From Linum tenue (Eukaryota; Streptophyta; Magnoliopsida; Malpighiales; Linaceae), in contig CAMGYJ010000005.1 in assembly GCA_946122785.1 (NCBI GenBank), forward strand, positions 39,298,002-39,362,001: a DNA stretch of 64,000 nucleotides. Direction: 5' to 3'. Positions 9,486 through 20,229 of this stretch are shown in pieces (within the stretch, counting starts at the first letter, position 1; each line of letters opens with the position of its first letter). The notes beneath the pieces are model-generated. The model was not told where the DNA came from, ran no database searches, and saw nothing but the letters and a program-made list of their open reading frames with translations. The translations under genes and the position numbers were made by a program.

Positions 9486-9733
9486 TAGGTGTCAAAACAT
9501 GACCCGACCCGAGTAACCCGCCCAACCAACCCGATCCGCGACCTGCCCGCAACCCGATTGGACTAAAAGTCAAAGACCCGCAACCCGCCCGACCCGTAAC
9601 CCGCTTGACCCGCAACCCGCTTGACCCGCAACCCGATTGACCCACAACCCGCTTGACACGAACCCGATTGACCCGCAACCCGACTAACCCGAACCCGATT
9701 AACCCAACCCGAACCCGCCCGATTGGCACGAAT
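9486..9733. repeat. hAT-like MITE made of CCCG-rich 16-bp repeats
   Basis: It begins GGTGTCAAAACATGACCC and ends CGATTGGCACG. The body is a series of about 16-bp units of the form ACCCGCTTGACCCGCA with small variations. A related segment lies at 14030-14239. The apparent ORFs across it are products of the tandem repeat. Confidence 0.6.
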
Positions 9734-9781
9734 AATAGTACATAATATATTTTTGTACATAAATATTATCTGTAGGGGTCA

Positions 9782-10047
9782 GACTGGTGTGCGTCAGGCG
9801 TATACTATACGTCAGGTACTATTAGTAAGATATCTCTATCTAGACCATGAATTAAATCAAGTTTGGGGTATGATACTATACCCTAACCTCTAATGGATAA
9901 ACCCCAGGCACCGATTTTCTAAACCCTAACCCGAAGTTTGATTTAATGAAAAACAAAAATTGACCGTTGAGATCGGCCGGAGCTCATCTAACCACATCTA
10001 ACGGCTAGATCACCTGACGTATAGTATACGCCTGACGTACACCAGTC
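9782..10047. mobile_element. MITE with 35-bp terminal inverted repeats
   Basis: The left end GACTGGTGTGCGTCAGGCG continues to 9816 and is repeated inverted at 10013-10047 with a single mismatch. The interior contains the segment also found at 8675-8758. No clear TSD was found, and the superfamily is not assigned. Confidence 0.85.
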
Positions 10048-10088
10048 ATCACCTTATATGTAGATAATATATATATATATATATATAT

Positions 10089-10490
10089 GGTGCCTTCTAC
10101 GGTACCCCGGGTGAAATCCGGGGTACCGCATACCTTGAGTATGGAAACGGTATCTAGACCTCGAATTAGCTGGATATTTGGGTCTGATACTATATCCTAA
10201 CCCTTAATGAGTGAACCCTAAGTCCTAATTATCTAAATCATAATCTACAAACCCTAAGATGGTGCATTCCTTTTTGTGCCTATATTTGGACAAATCATAA
10301 CCGTCGATTATTGTTTCTAATTAAATTGATCTTGGAGTATAAGATTGGGAGAATTAAGACCTAGATTTTGATCTTTAAGGGTCAGAGTATAGTATCATGT
10401 CCGAAAAATCGGTCAATTGAAGATCTAGATAGTGTTTTCATACTAAAGGTATGCGGTACCCCGGATTTTACCCAAGGTACCGTAGAACTC

Positions 10491-10493
<3 letters not shown>
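10089..10493. mobile_element. MITE with about 60-bp imperfect inverted repeats inside a (TA)n tract
   Basis: The left arm contains CTACGGTACC, then ATCCGGGGTACCGCATACCT. The right arm is its inverse, ending GGTACCGTAGAACTCGCC. (TA)n runs stand on both sides (10067-10088 and 10494-10548), so the element probably inserted into a TA microsatellite, which hides the TSD. Confidence 0.8.

Positions 10494-10548
<55 letters not shown>
10494..10548. repeat. (TA)n microsatellite
   Basis: About 27 uninterrupted TA units, the right flank of the MITE. The Tyr-Ile ORF across it is an artefact. Confidence 0.95.
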
Positions 10549-10552
<4 letters not shown>

Positions 10553-10824
10553 TTACGTAACTTGCCCCATTATATTATCATCTTTCCCACCAAGAACAAA
10601 GGTTTACTTTGTGTTGATAAATAAAAATTGTCATTTAATTGAATCACATAACAGTCTCACTGTCTTGGATGATAGATGAGAGGTTAGGGACTTAGGGTAT
10701 TAGGGATTCGTTTTAATTTTCTGGTCTCTCTGCCTTTCAGTTGAACCAAGTAACAACAAGTTCGAATTGTACCAAACTAATTACGGGGAATAGTTGCTTT
10801 CTGTGATGATTTTTCCATTTCAAG

Positions 10825-11134
10825 GTACATGGTTCAAAGCCTAGTAGAGGCATATTTTTTTAACATGTTTTTGTTAACTGAATTTTAAAATAAAAAGTTA
10901 GATTGTAATATTAATGGTTCACAACTTAGTAAGACCATCCTTAAAATTTATTTTAGTACATGGTTCAAAGCCTAGTAGAGGCATATTTTTTTAACATGTT
11001 TTTGTTAACTGAATTTTAAAATAAAAAGTTAGATTGTAATATTAATGGTTCACAACTTAGTAAGACAATCCTTAAAATTTATTTTATAATTAATGGTTCA
11101 CAACTTAGTAAGACAATCCTTAAAATTTATTTTA
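10825..11134 (+). repeat. 131-bp direct tandem duplication plus a partial third copy
   Basis: The unit starting GTACATGGTTCAAAGCCTAG at 10825 is repeated from 10956 almost exactly. Its end (ATTAATGGTTCACAACTTAG...) appears a third time near 11090. 10549-10824 on its left shows no gene. Confidence 0.9.
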
Positions 11135-11382
11135 TGTCAACGTATACATAAAATTCACTTAATGTATAGCATAGTTAGTAAAATACGGTACGGGAAAGTT
11201 ACGTATAAAATACTTACGAGTATTAAACTTTGTCTCTTAGTTAATAGTTATAAATATATAAAACTAATTACTTTTATAAATAAATCAATATGTAAAAAAT
11301 AGTAAAGTTAATAATTCATTTAATTAAATACGGATATTAAACGTGTTATTAAACGGAGTATTTACTAACTATGATGTATAAG

Positions 11383-11761
11383 GTATACGGTAGTGGACTC
11401 GTGGTTTAGAGTTCGGAGGATTAGGATATATGTTCTTCTCAATAACTGAATACAAAATTGACGTAACTAACATTTTTCACGTATCATACGTTATAGTTTA
11501 TACTTTATACCAACAATTTCATAACACATAACTATAGTTCATGGTTTAAGGTTAGTGTATAGGGTATAGGGTATACGGTAGTGGACTCGTGGTTTAGAGT
11601 TTGGAGTCATAGGACGTATGTTCTTCTCAATAACCGAATATAAAATTGACTCAACTTACATTCTTCACATAACATACGTTATAGATTATACTAACAATTT
11701 CATAACATATAACTATAGTATAGGGTATAGGGCCATAGTTTAGGGTTAGGGTTTAGGGTTT
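11383..11761 (+). repeat. 188-bp diverged tandem duplication followed by telomere-like motifs
   Basis: GTATACGGTAGTGGACTCGT occurs at 11383 and 11571 at the head of two similar AT-rich units. At 11739-11761 there are three TTTAGGG/TTAGGG motifs, which is interstitial telomere-like sequence. 11762-11994 is AT-rich and shows no gene. Confidence 0.8.
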
Positions 11762-11994
11762 ATTCATGGTTATGCTTTATGTTGGATATTTTGATTTTTA
11801 TAGTTTATTAATTAATTTGATTTTAACAATTAGTTTAACTTGTGAATGTCCATCTTAAATATATCATATTCAAATGACATTCCGACCAACGGATCAAACA
11901 ACAAACTAGTTAATCGGTATAAAATATACCATCTATAATAATAAATATCAAAGAAAGGAAGAACTAGATGTTTATGAAATTTTTTTGAATGCAA

Positions 11995-12180
11995 CACTAC
12001 AGGAAAATTGGTTTTCAGTCACGGTATCTCATTCACGGGAACTGTTACCGTACTAAAAAGTATACTAACCATCACTAGAAAATTTACTGTAATTAATTAT
12101 ATATTTCTTGTCACGGGAATTAATTTGTTTATTTTCTAATTTTTATTTCCCGTGATTAATTTTTGTTTCCGTGAACAATG
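11995..12180 (+). mobile_element. CACTA (En/Spm) transposon end
   Basis: CACTACAGGAAAATTGG at 11995 is a canonical CACTA terminus. It is followed by several subterminal copies of TCACGGG/CCCGTGA in both orientations. The opposite end is not found nearby, so the element is incomplete or was later disrupted. Confidence 0.65.
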
Positions 12181-13845
12181 TAGATTTGAAAAAACTTTCC
12201 CCAAATTTGAAGAGGGAAAATTTCATTTGCCTCCAAAATTCTCTTTGGAGGGAATACTTTTTGGACTTTTGGCCGTCAAATTTTGTTTGGCTCCAAAACT
12301 TCCCAAATTGACGCGCCTTCTTTCCTTTTCAGTTTCACAATTCCCCTCCAAAAATGAAACGATTAATGGTTACCGCTACAATCAAAGCAAACTCTATTTC
12401 AAAAAGAAAAAAATAACTCGATCAGTTTAGTTTTGTTTCCTCCCCTTCTCCCCTGACGATTCCCCACCGGCCACCACTTTGTTTGTTCTCGCCATCGCTG
12501 CAGCCGCTTCTCAATTGCCGATTACCTATCTCTTTAGAAACCCTCTTACCCTTTCACTGCCGCAACCCATTTCAGGCGACTCTAATTTGACACGCAATCC
12601 TCGGCTCCCCAACCACCATCTCTAGTTTCTACCTCTTCATATCTGAAATTTTCCCGATATCCCTCTCCAGATCTTTCCTTGTTCCCGCCCGTCAGTTCGC
12701 TTCTTCGTCACCGTCCATCGTGGCGTGCTTCACCTCTCTATCGCATGCTCTGAACCTTTCCAGTTACCGCAGCCTAGGGGGTTGATTTTCCTGGAGGCCT
12801 TCCAAGCAGAGGAAGGGTTCTGTCCACCCCTCTTTTGGACCCAGCAAACCGCCCGCATCTCCTCGCCGCTTCAAACTGACTTCAGGTCTCCCACCACCAC
12901 CGTTGCTCATCACCATCCCCAAAACCCTCTTTCCGTTTGGTGCGATGCCTTCAACCCTTAACTGTTTTTAGAAGTTTGGGATTGATTAATTAGTGGCCAC
13001 AAAAAGTGTTTCGCTTATTATAGTTCTAATTGATTACTTGGTGGCCTCAAGATGGTGGCCTCTGTCTCTTGTGTTGCAGGTGTCAGCTTTGAAGCTCTTT
13101 CCACCAGTGAAACTTAAGAAAGTTGTAATTGTAAGTTGTTCAACCTTATAACTATTTATAATTTTTGTATTAGTGGGCAGTAAGAAAAATATTCTGGTTT
13201 GTAAGATAATACAAATGTGAATTCTTTCAGCATTCATGGATCTATCGTCGGTTGTGGTTCTTATGATAAACTATTTGTGAGTTGTGGTTCTTATGATAAA
13301 CCATGCCACTACTTAAATTATAGTTTCACAACTGATTTTTGGGATGATTCAGTGGCTGCTAGTTTTTGGGATTGTGTATCTGTAGTTTGTTGAGTCTCAC
13401 TTCTACTTGAACTACAGTTTCATGACTGATTTCTGTTACCAAGCCTAGATAAGAAACTTATAGAAAATGTGTCCTTGAAGCCGCTGCATTTTTTTTGGTT
13501 TCTGAATTCTGATTGCTTCTGCTCTTTGGTACATAAATCTTTGTAAGCTATAATGCTCTGCAAAAAAATTGGTAATTGTTACAAGTAGCAATCCTACTGT
13601 GTAATGCAGTACTATTGTGTTCTTAGAAGATGAGAAGCTTATGATATTTTTTGGTCTCATATGCATTTCTTTTGTAAGTTGACTAAGTTCGCTTCATTGT
13701 ATCTCTGCAGCAAATTTATAGCTATTGGGGTTGATAACATTTTCACGTTGATATTGGTTATGTTTGCAGATTGTACCAGCATCTATGCAACAGCAGCAAC
13801 AACAGGAACAACAGTCCAACATTGTCGTTGCTTTTTTTAGATGCA
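12181..13845 (+). other. Leader/intron-like region without a recognisable protein
   Basis: A pyrimidine-rich 5'UTR-like stretch (12430-12960) is followed by intron-like AT-rich DNA with possible acceptor sites (TGTTGCAG near 13080, TTTTTTTAG before 13841). Two short ORFs (12152-12430, 12725-12961) show no family signature. It may be the 5' leader of the transposon gene whose BED exon begins at 13846. Confidence 0.35.
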
Positions 13846-14064
13846 ATGGACGCCAGGGCTAGAAGAAGCAAAATTTGGGAGAATTTCACTCAAGTTGAAT
13901 CAGAGGAGGAGGTAAAGCTTCAATGCAACCATTGCATGAAGGTTATTGGATACGATCCTAATAAGAATGGGACAGTTTCACTGTGGAGGCATCTTAGTGT
14001 AATAACTAATTATAAAAAAACTCGATTGTTTGGACCGAACAACCCGCAACTCGACCTGTTGTAA
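13846..14064 (+). pseudogene. BED-type zinc finger exon (transposase-like), truncated
   Basis: From the ATG at 13846 the protein reads MDARARRSKIWENF..., then LQCNHCMKVI, GTVSLWRHL. Trp and Phe, the CxxC pair and the distal His match a BED finger, the DNA-binding N-terminal domain of hAT transposases and some plant regulators. After about 60 residues the frame runs into CCCG-rich repeat DNA and stops at 14064. No dimerisation or catalytic domain follows. It may be a hAT relic or an exon captured by the CACTA element. Confidence 0.6.
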
Positions 14065-14239
14065 CCCGCAATCCGATCAACCCGAACCCGATTGATCCGC
14101 AACCCGATCAACCCGTAACCCGACTGATCCGCAACCCGATCAACTCGAACCCGCTTGACCCGCAACCCGTTTGACCCGCAACCCGATTAACCCGCGACAC
14201 GACTGAACCCGACCCGAACTCGCCCGATTGACACCTATA
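14030..14239. repeat. CCCG-rich 16-bp repeat element, second locus
   Basis: Units of the type AACCCGATCAACCCGTA are related to those at 9486-9733. The right end, CGATTGACACCTATAG, is the inverse of the GGTGTCAA end of the other copy, so this looks like the right part of the same hAT-like family. Confidence 0.6.
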
Positions 14240-15375
14240 GTGACAACCCCTTAGGGGTTGTCAGATTCACAACCAAGGGTATTTTGGGTATGAAAAAAAA
14301 GAATATATTAATTACCTTTTTTGTATTAATTATATTGGGAATTAAAAACCCATATTAAATACAATTATTTTTTTAAAATTTAAATCCTATACATTAATAT
14401 CTCTCTCTCTCTCTCTTCCTTTCTCCAGCGGCCACTCCGCATCGACGGACATACTTTTTCTCCAGCGAATTCTCTTCGGCAGACTCCCTCCGGCAACCTG
14501 AAAAAATGTATCAGTGCGTTAGAAAGTGTACCAATCCATTAGTCTACTGGTAATTAATATACCAGTGCTAGTGGTACGCTACCAGTGCGTTAAAATATGT
14601 ACAGTACTAGTGGTACGCTACCTGTACAGCGCTACCACTACCATATTGTATCGTACCACTAGCACTGGTAGCGCTACCACTAGCATTGGTAGCGATACCA
14701 GTAGAGAATAACACAAAAGAACAGATTATATTGGTACCAGATGATGGTGGTACTCTACCACTACCAGCTACCTTATGGAAGTGGTAGGTACCACTATCAC
14801 TGGTACGCTACCAGAAGAAAAATGGTACCACTAAAAAACCAGATCTAGAAAAGGGGAGTCGGTGACGGGAGAGAGAGGTAGGGGAAGAGGGTGACCTCGC
14901 GACGGCGGCAGTGGTGGGGGATGAAGGGCGGCGAGAGGGCTCCGACGGGGAGAGGATGATTGTGCCGCGGTGGTGGGAGGCGGATGTTGCGACGGGCCGG
15001 CGAGACAACGGGGTGTGGAGGGAGGCTGAGGATGGCGGAGACGACGACGATGGAAGGCTCGACAGGCGGCTGCAGGAGACAGGGGCGCCGACGCCAGCGG
15101 TGGAGGGCTGTGGCGGCGGAGGGCTCTGCGAGAGAGAGGGAGGAGAGACAGTGATGGCTACGGGAGAGAGGGAGGATGGAGGAGTTAGGGTTTTTTTTTT
15201 CTTTTTATATGGTAGGGTGAATGATTGGGTGTGGTAAATTTTTACCCTTCCAAAAATATCCTTCCTTTAATCTTAACCGTTAATTTAAGAAAAGAAGAAA
15301 GAGACAGGAGAGAGAGCGTATCCAAGAGCTATGAAGTGGGTTGGGAATCTGACAACCCCCTTAAGGGGTTGTCAC
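14240..15375. mobile_element. 1.1-kb element with palindromic terminal inverted repeats
   Basis: The left terminus GTGACAACCCC...GGGGTTGTCAGATTC is repeated inverted at 15346-15375. Each terminus is itself a hairpin-forming palindrome. The interior has a CT microsatellite (14399-14416), a cluster of GGTAC/GTACC inverted motifs (14515-14835) and a GC-rich, gene-leader-like part (14850-15180). No convincing TSD was found. Its architecture parallels the element at 54430-56037, although the sequences differ. ORFs at 14808-15008 and 14911-15237 are low-complexity and are not supported as genes. Confidence 0.7.
14515..14835. repeat. Cluster of TACCACT / AGTGGTA inverted motifs
   Basis: More than a dozen short motifs (AGTGGTACGCTACC, GGTAGCGCTACCAC, TACCACTAGCACTGGTA and relatives) occur in both orientations. 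They can form many overlapping hairpins. Confidence 0.8.
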
Positions 15376-15464
15376 CGTATCCCGTCCCCATAAAAGTATA
15401 CAAAGTTGAGAAACAAACTCTACAAATTACAATGTATACAAATTAGTCATATAAACCTTACAAA

Positions 15465-16119
15465 TAGGGCTGGAAGTTTGGTACCGGTATTTGGGATACC
15501 GAATACCGTACCGAATTTGTCTATATTTGGTATTACCGAATACACGTATTATTTTGTGGGATTGGGATTGGGATTGAGTTTCAATTGTTATTCGGTATTA
15601 GGGATTACGGGATTGGGATCGGTATATACCGAAATACCGAAATATAAGCTAGTGTGTATTTTATCCTCTCAACTAGACTCTCTCATTCACTACTACACGA
15701 CCCTCAACCACCAAGAGTGCCATTTAATTATACATAGATCATTATATAGCTATTTCACACTAGTATTAGTCGTTTCTCAACCTCAAATTTATCAAATTAA
15801 AGATTACCAATTACAAAAACTTGAGATGTTAGCTCTAGGAAACTCAAGACTCTTTGCTTAGTCTCTTTGTCCTAAATTAAACAATAAAATCTAATTTATA
15901 TATTTAATTATTAATTTCAAAAGTAATTAATTTTGTATGTGATAATACCGATTGGGATACCGAGTTACCGATTGGGATACCGAAATATTTAGGGATTGGG
16001 ATTGGGATACCGAAATTATTTAGGGATTGGGATTGGGATTGATTTCAGGATGTAATACGGTATTCGGGATTTCGGTATTTGGTATTGGGATACCGATACC
16101 GTACCGATTTCCACCCCTA
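15465..16119. mobile_element. Non-autonomous hAT element (655 bp)
   Basis: The ends TAGGGCTGGAA and TTCCACCCCTA are inverted, and the 8-bp TSD CTTACAAA is exact (15457-15464 and 16120-16127). The interior repeats GGGATTGGGATACCG-like phrases near both ends. The ORF at 15406-15861 runs across the left boundary and is not a gene. A related unoccupied sequence at about 16301-16325 supports the insertion site. Confidence 0.9.
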
Positions 16120-17088
16120 CTTACAAACATGATATAAAAAAAATATTCGAATCAGAATGACATTATGTACAAAGCATACTAACATTACAAAATACCACTA
16201 CTTGTAATACAAACCATTAGAACTTATTACAAACCAATAAATACATATTAAACAAAGTAGAAAAACAAACATTACAAATTACAATGTAAACAAATTAGGC
16301 ATATAAACATTACAAATATGATAGACAAAAATATCAAACTAGAATGCTAAATATTATAAACCAAATTGATTATTACAAATCAGATTTACAAACTAGATTG
16401 ACAAACATTAAAAACTCGTCGCCGCCGTAAAAAATCTTCACGCCATCCCTGTCTCTCTCCTCCTCCACCCCGTTGCATTTCTCTCCTTTTCTAACCTAAA
16501 CCATGAGATTCATTTAATTTTAAAATGAAAATCATTTATAATTTCGGCGAATCAAAATAGTTGATTTTCATTTCAAGATTCATAATGAATATTATGTTTT
16601 GGGTTAGTGAATTGGGGACTGGGATTCATGCATTAGGGTTAGAGTATAATATCATGCCCCAAACTACGCGTAATTTTTGAAAAAAAAACTACGCGTAATT
16701 TATTGTCTAAATAACAAAACTTAATGGACGTATGATAGGTTAGCATATGTTCGGGCGTATGCTAGGTTTTGTTATCTATAAATACTTTGTTATCTATAAG
16801 GTTATATATAGTTATTTACCCATAAATTTATAGATAAAATGGATAATAATGTCTTCGAGCAACCACATTATCCCGTTCGACGGTCGGATTCCTTATGCCA
16901 ATCGTATTTGAGTGTCAGCAATGTTTTCCTTTTCGGATATGGTTAAGTTTGTACTTATTATATCTTGAATTCTTAATGATCGGTGGTTAGTTCATTTGAA
17001 GCCAGACAAACAATTGGAACCCAAACAATTCCTCTCCCCTTCCAAATCCGCAAGCAAAAGCAGAGTCTTCTGTCAATTGGTCTGAGCC
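16120..17088. other. AT-rich spacer and upstream region of the F-box gene
   Basis: 16255-16350 is a diverged repeat of the DNA flanking the hAT element (15410-15464 plus 16120-16160). No gene is visible. A pyrimidine-rich stretch just before 17089 resembles a 5'UTR. No promoter box can be assigned with confidence. Confidence 0.5.
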
Positions 17089-18570
17089 ATGGCGACGGAA
17101 AGCTGCACCACGGTTTCAGATCTGGCGCTCGGCGCACGGTTCCGCCCTGCTCGAGTCTGCGGAAAACGACGCCTCCTTTCAGAAGTAAATCCTCCTACTC
17201 CAGCGATTAGCAAACTGGGAGACGATCTCCTCACAGAAATTCTGGTTCGCGGTTTCCCGAATCCTAGATCCGCCTGCCGGAGCAGAGCCGTATGCAAGCA
17301 ATGGAGATCCCTGATTTCCGATCCCTGCTTCGGTCGCCGTTTCCTTTCTTACCACCAGAGCATGAACACCCACCCTCAGCTTCTTCACTCAACCGACAAG
17401 GAATCTGCCTTACTGAGCTTTATCCCCTGGCCCGCCGATTGCGCCTCCGATATAGAGTACGAGCTGACACGTTTCGCAGTTTTTGATTGCTTCAAGGACC
17501 TGCTTTTATGTGGCTTTTGGGAACCAGGTAACCGCCCTACTAATGATGAACTTGCCAGATCGTACTTGCTGTGCAATCCGTTTACGAAGCAATGGATTGC
17601 ACTTCCGTTGGCCCCTGAAAGACCAGTGGGGCATACAGGATTGTGTGCAAGGTTAGTTTGTGAACCCTTAGATTCTAATAGTCTTTTTGGTCTAGGAGAT
17701 GGTTCTGAGTATCGGTTCCGGGTGGTGTGCATATACCAAGATGTGAATTCTATGAAACTAGATGTGTTCTCTTCGGAGTCTGGAGAATGGACCAAGGAGG
17801 CGCTTGTTCTTCAAGGTTACTGCAGACGCGAACGAAGTTGTGTTGTTTCATGCGATGGGGTTTTGTATTTGTCGTATGCTAGAGCACAAGGCAACCATGA
17901 TGGGCTGTCTGAACCTTTGATTGCTGCTATTAATCCTTTCCGCCTTGATATACCTCCCACACATATTGATGTTTCCCCAGTCTCTGCTAATAATCCGTGG
18001 TGGGATATTTCAATTTCACAAGGTGCTCTGCACTTGATTGTGTTTGAGGAGGGCACTAGACCTGCTTCTTCGAGGATTGTTTTGAGTGTTTGGAGGTTAA
18101 ATGAAGACTGTAAATTCTGGAGGAAGGTATGCGAAGGTCCGGTGAAGTCATCATCAGAGGGTAATTATCCACCTGGGTTCCTTTATGATCCTACGCTGCA
18201 TCCAGAAAAGCCAGAAACTGTCTTCTTCCCTCGTTTTGTTGGTCGTAACTATTCTTACTTGTCCTGTGATTTGAGCAGGGGAGGGCAACTAGAGTTTGTC
18301 GCTGAACTAACTGAACATTTTAGTGGTTGGAGGGTGTTCCAGCCTAAGGTCTCTTGCTGGCCTACTCCAATTCCAAAGTACCAGAAGTTGCGAGTTAGGT
18401 ACGATGGAAGCTACGACTGTTGGGATCAGTTTGATGAACCCGAACCAATAACTCCCTCGATAACTGGTACTTGTGTTACTTCTGCTTCTGAGAATTTGCC
18501 TTTTGAACAAATAGAACCCGTCGACGGAGTTGAACAATCTTGTCATTGGAAGAAGCTGAAAAGATGGTGA
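17089..18570 (+). CDS. F-box family protein (493 aa, intronless)
   Basis: A single uninterrupted frame of 493 codons starts in a favourable context (GAGCCATGGCG). An F-box lies at about residues 39-85: ISKLGDDLLTEILVRGFPNP, then CRSRAVCKQWRSLISDPCF. This is the segment that binds SKP1 in SCF ubiquitin ligases. About residues 155-170 read LLCNPFTKQWIALP, the first strand of the F-box-associated/kelch-like region found in this family (CNPxTKxWxxLP). The C-terminal half looks globular without recognisable repeats, ending in a Lys/Trp-rich tail. The likely role is substrate recognition in an SCF complex; the substrate is unknown. Intronless F-box genes of this size are common in plants. It is the only complete-looking host gene in the window. 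The ORFs on the opposite strand are shadows. Confidence 0.9.
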   Translation: MATESCTTVSDLALGARFRPARVCGKRRLLSEVNPPTPAISKLGDDLLTEILVRGFPNPRSACRSRAVCKQWRSLISDPCFGRRFLSYHQSMNTHPQLLHSTDKESALLSFIPWPADCASDIEYELTRFAVFDCFKDLLLCGFWEPGNRPTNDELARSYLLCNPFTKQWIALPLAPERPVGHTGLCARLVCEPLDSNSLFGLGDGSEYRFRVVCIYQDVNSMKLDVFSSESGEWTKEALVLQGYCRRERSCVVSCDGVLYLSYARAQGNHDGLSEPLIAAINPFRLDIPPTHIDVSPVSANNPWWDISISQGALHLIVFEEGTRPASSRIVLSVWRLNEDCKFWRKVCEGPVKSSSEGNYPPGFLYDPTLHPEKPETVFFPRFVGRNYSYLSCDLSRGGQLEFVAELTEHFSGWRVFQPKVSCWPTPIPKYQKLRVRYDGSYDCWDQFDEPEPITPSITGTCVTSASENLPFEQIEPVDGVEQSCHWKKLKRW

Positions 18571-19823
18571 AAGGCTCCCCTCCTGAGTAAGGAGAGGAAG
18601 GATGACGGGGTTGAAAGGAAATTCCAATCTACGATCGAAGGTGCAGGAGTTGATCTACTGGGGCGGTATTGGTAGGTGTTGTTTATGCACTCCGAGCCTA
18701 TTTAAAGTAGTTGAATTGGTAGTTCTCGTAGTGGCTTATTTCATGCATTTTTCGATTTTGAAAGTGTGTAATTGTGTTAAGCCTATGAATTAGTTGCTTG
18801 AATGTATGATTTTAGGAGTTGATTGTTATAAAATCGTGACTTTTAATACTGGCAATGATGCTTATCACGTTATGTTCCTTATTAGTTAAGGGGAATTTTG
18901 GTTTAAATAAGAAGGAATGAGGATAAATGATACTATGAGCGACGGATTTCACAACCCCTTATTTTGGGGAAGGCTTTTCAAATCTGTTAAAGAAGTACTA
19001 GCTTAGAAATTCATGAGGATTGTCATATGAGTTTAAGTTACCTTTTTACTCCATCAAACAAAGGTTTTTAGCTGAGCACTCTTTTTATAGAATTTTATGC
19101 TTAAATCTGTCGTCTGCCACTGATAACCAACAGTGGAACACCAGGAAAGAGGAGGACGGGGATTGGAGATCCGGAGGTTGAAACTCGGAAGAAAAGGATG
19201 CTTAAATCTCTCTAATCTTACACGATACATGCAGTGGTTGATGATTTAAGGAAGCTACTCTTGGACGAATATGCATACCAATTAGTTCGTGTTCTCCTGT
19301 TTTCAGGTCGAAGTCCAGAACAATGTAAGTCATACTGCCTAGCCTCTATTTCCTGGTTTCATTTGTGAATGCTGATTGAAGGATTCTATATATCGGAAAA
19401 TGTAAGTCATACTGCATAGCCTCTGTTGTTCGGTTCCCCACGTAATACTGCTGTGCCTGGGGAGAAATCAATTCAATCCCTTCTCACCTGCCATGAAAGC
19501 AAGCGGCTCAGAATCCGCAGAAAGATGGTCTTCTTCCAGTCTTGATGCCTGAGATAGTAGACAAGTTTGGTCCTGACCTGAAAGGAAAGAATTGTTCAGG
19601 GAAGCAGAAAGTCTCTGAACACACAGCATTACATCGTTTCTGTTTCCAGCAACGAATTAGAGGCGAAGAACAGAGTGGAATAAATGGTTAGAGAGATTGC
19701 AACCAATGGTGGTGATTGGTGAAGAATACACCAGTGACCATACTTGCAGTGAACTCTGCTGCAATGTACTTGTCTGAAGTTGACAAATGGTGGGTGTCCA
19801 CAGACTTGAAGGCTGCTCATATT
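18571..19823. other. 3' flank of the F-box gene and unassigned DNA
   Basis: The 3'UTR probably occupies the first 200-300 bases. From about 19310 a phrase (AAGTCATACTGC) occurs twice and short open stretches appear, but no family is recognised. It may belong to the same decayed gene as the RBR fragment that starts at the duplication breakpoint. The left breakpoint of the 15.86-kb duplication is at 19823/19824. Confidence 0.4.
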
Positions 19824-19903
19824 AGCTCGGTCGATCCTGTTTGTGGAGCAATTTAGGTCAGCAATGAGAAATTTGGATAGTTTCCCCGATGTGCCTGAGA
19901 AGG

Positions 19904-20227
19904 GTGCCTCGTGCCCATATTGTTCAAAGACTTGAGGTCTTATTTGTCCAGTGAGAAGTTGGAGGAACTTTTTAGGGCTTCTCTAAGGTCATTTGTAGCA
20001 TTGAGCTGTAGGAAGGACAGGTTCTGCCATTCTTCCGACTGCCCTTTGGTCTTCCAAGTAGTGGCAGGCGGCAGGTGCTGCTGAGTTTCAGTTGCTGGTA
20101 GCGTTCTGTTTGTGTCCATGGTGTGCTTTGCTGAGACATGTATAAGGTGCCACGTGGAGTGTCACCCAGAAGTGTCTTGCGAGAAGTACGAGGAGAGGGA
20201 AAACCACGTACGTCCCCAATCATCAGA
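19904..20227 (+). pseudogene. RBR/IBR-domain fragment of a DEAH11/12-type helicase-E3 gene (unit 1)
   Basis: The plus frame reads VPILFKDLRSYLSSEKLEEL, FRASLRSFVALS, RFCHSSDCPLVFQVV, then after a TGA stop CFAETCIRCHVECHPEVSCE. The spacing of Cys and His residues and the LRSxLSSEKLEELFRASL block match the IBR region of the plant DEAH11/12 proteins, which combine an RNA helicase with a C-terminal RING-IBR-RING unit. The helicase part is absent and the frame has an internal stop, so this is a relic. The duplication's left breakpoint lies just upstream of it. Confidence 0.65.
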
Positions 20228-20229
20228 GT

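Noticed and set aside
9424..9760. Arg/Val/Gly-rich ORFs on the minus strand
   Set aside because: Direct products of the 16-bp CCCG tandem repeat and hAT end; no start context or domain.
10368..10679. ORF with a Tyr-Ile run
   Set aside because: Encoded by the (TA)n microsatellite.
11739..11761. A telomere or chromosome end
   Set aside because: Only three imperfect TTTAGGG-type motifs inside other repeats.
14808..15237. Overlapping ORFs on both strands, Arg/Gly/Ser rich
   Set aside because: GC-rich low-complexity interior of a transposon; neither strand shows a family signature.
17292..18627. Several ORFs inside the F-box gene on other frames
   Set aside because: Overlapped by a 493-codon frame with a recognisable F-box.
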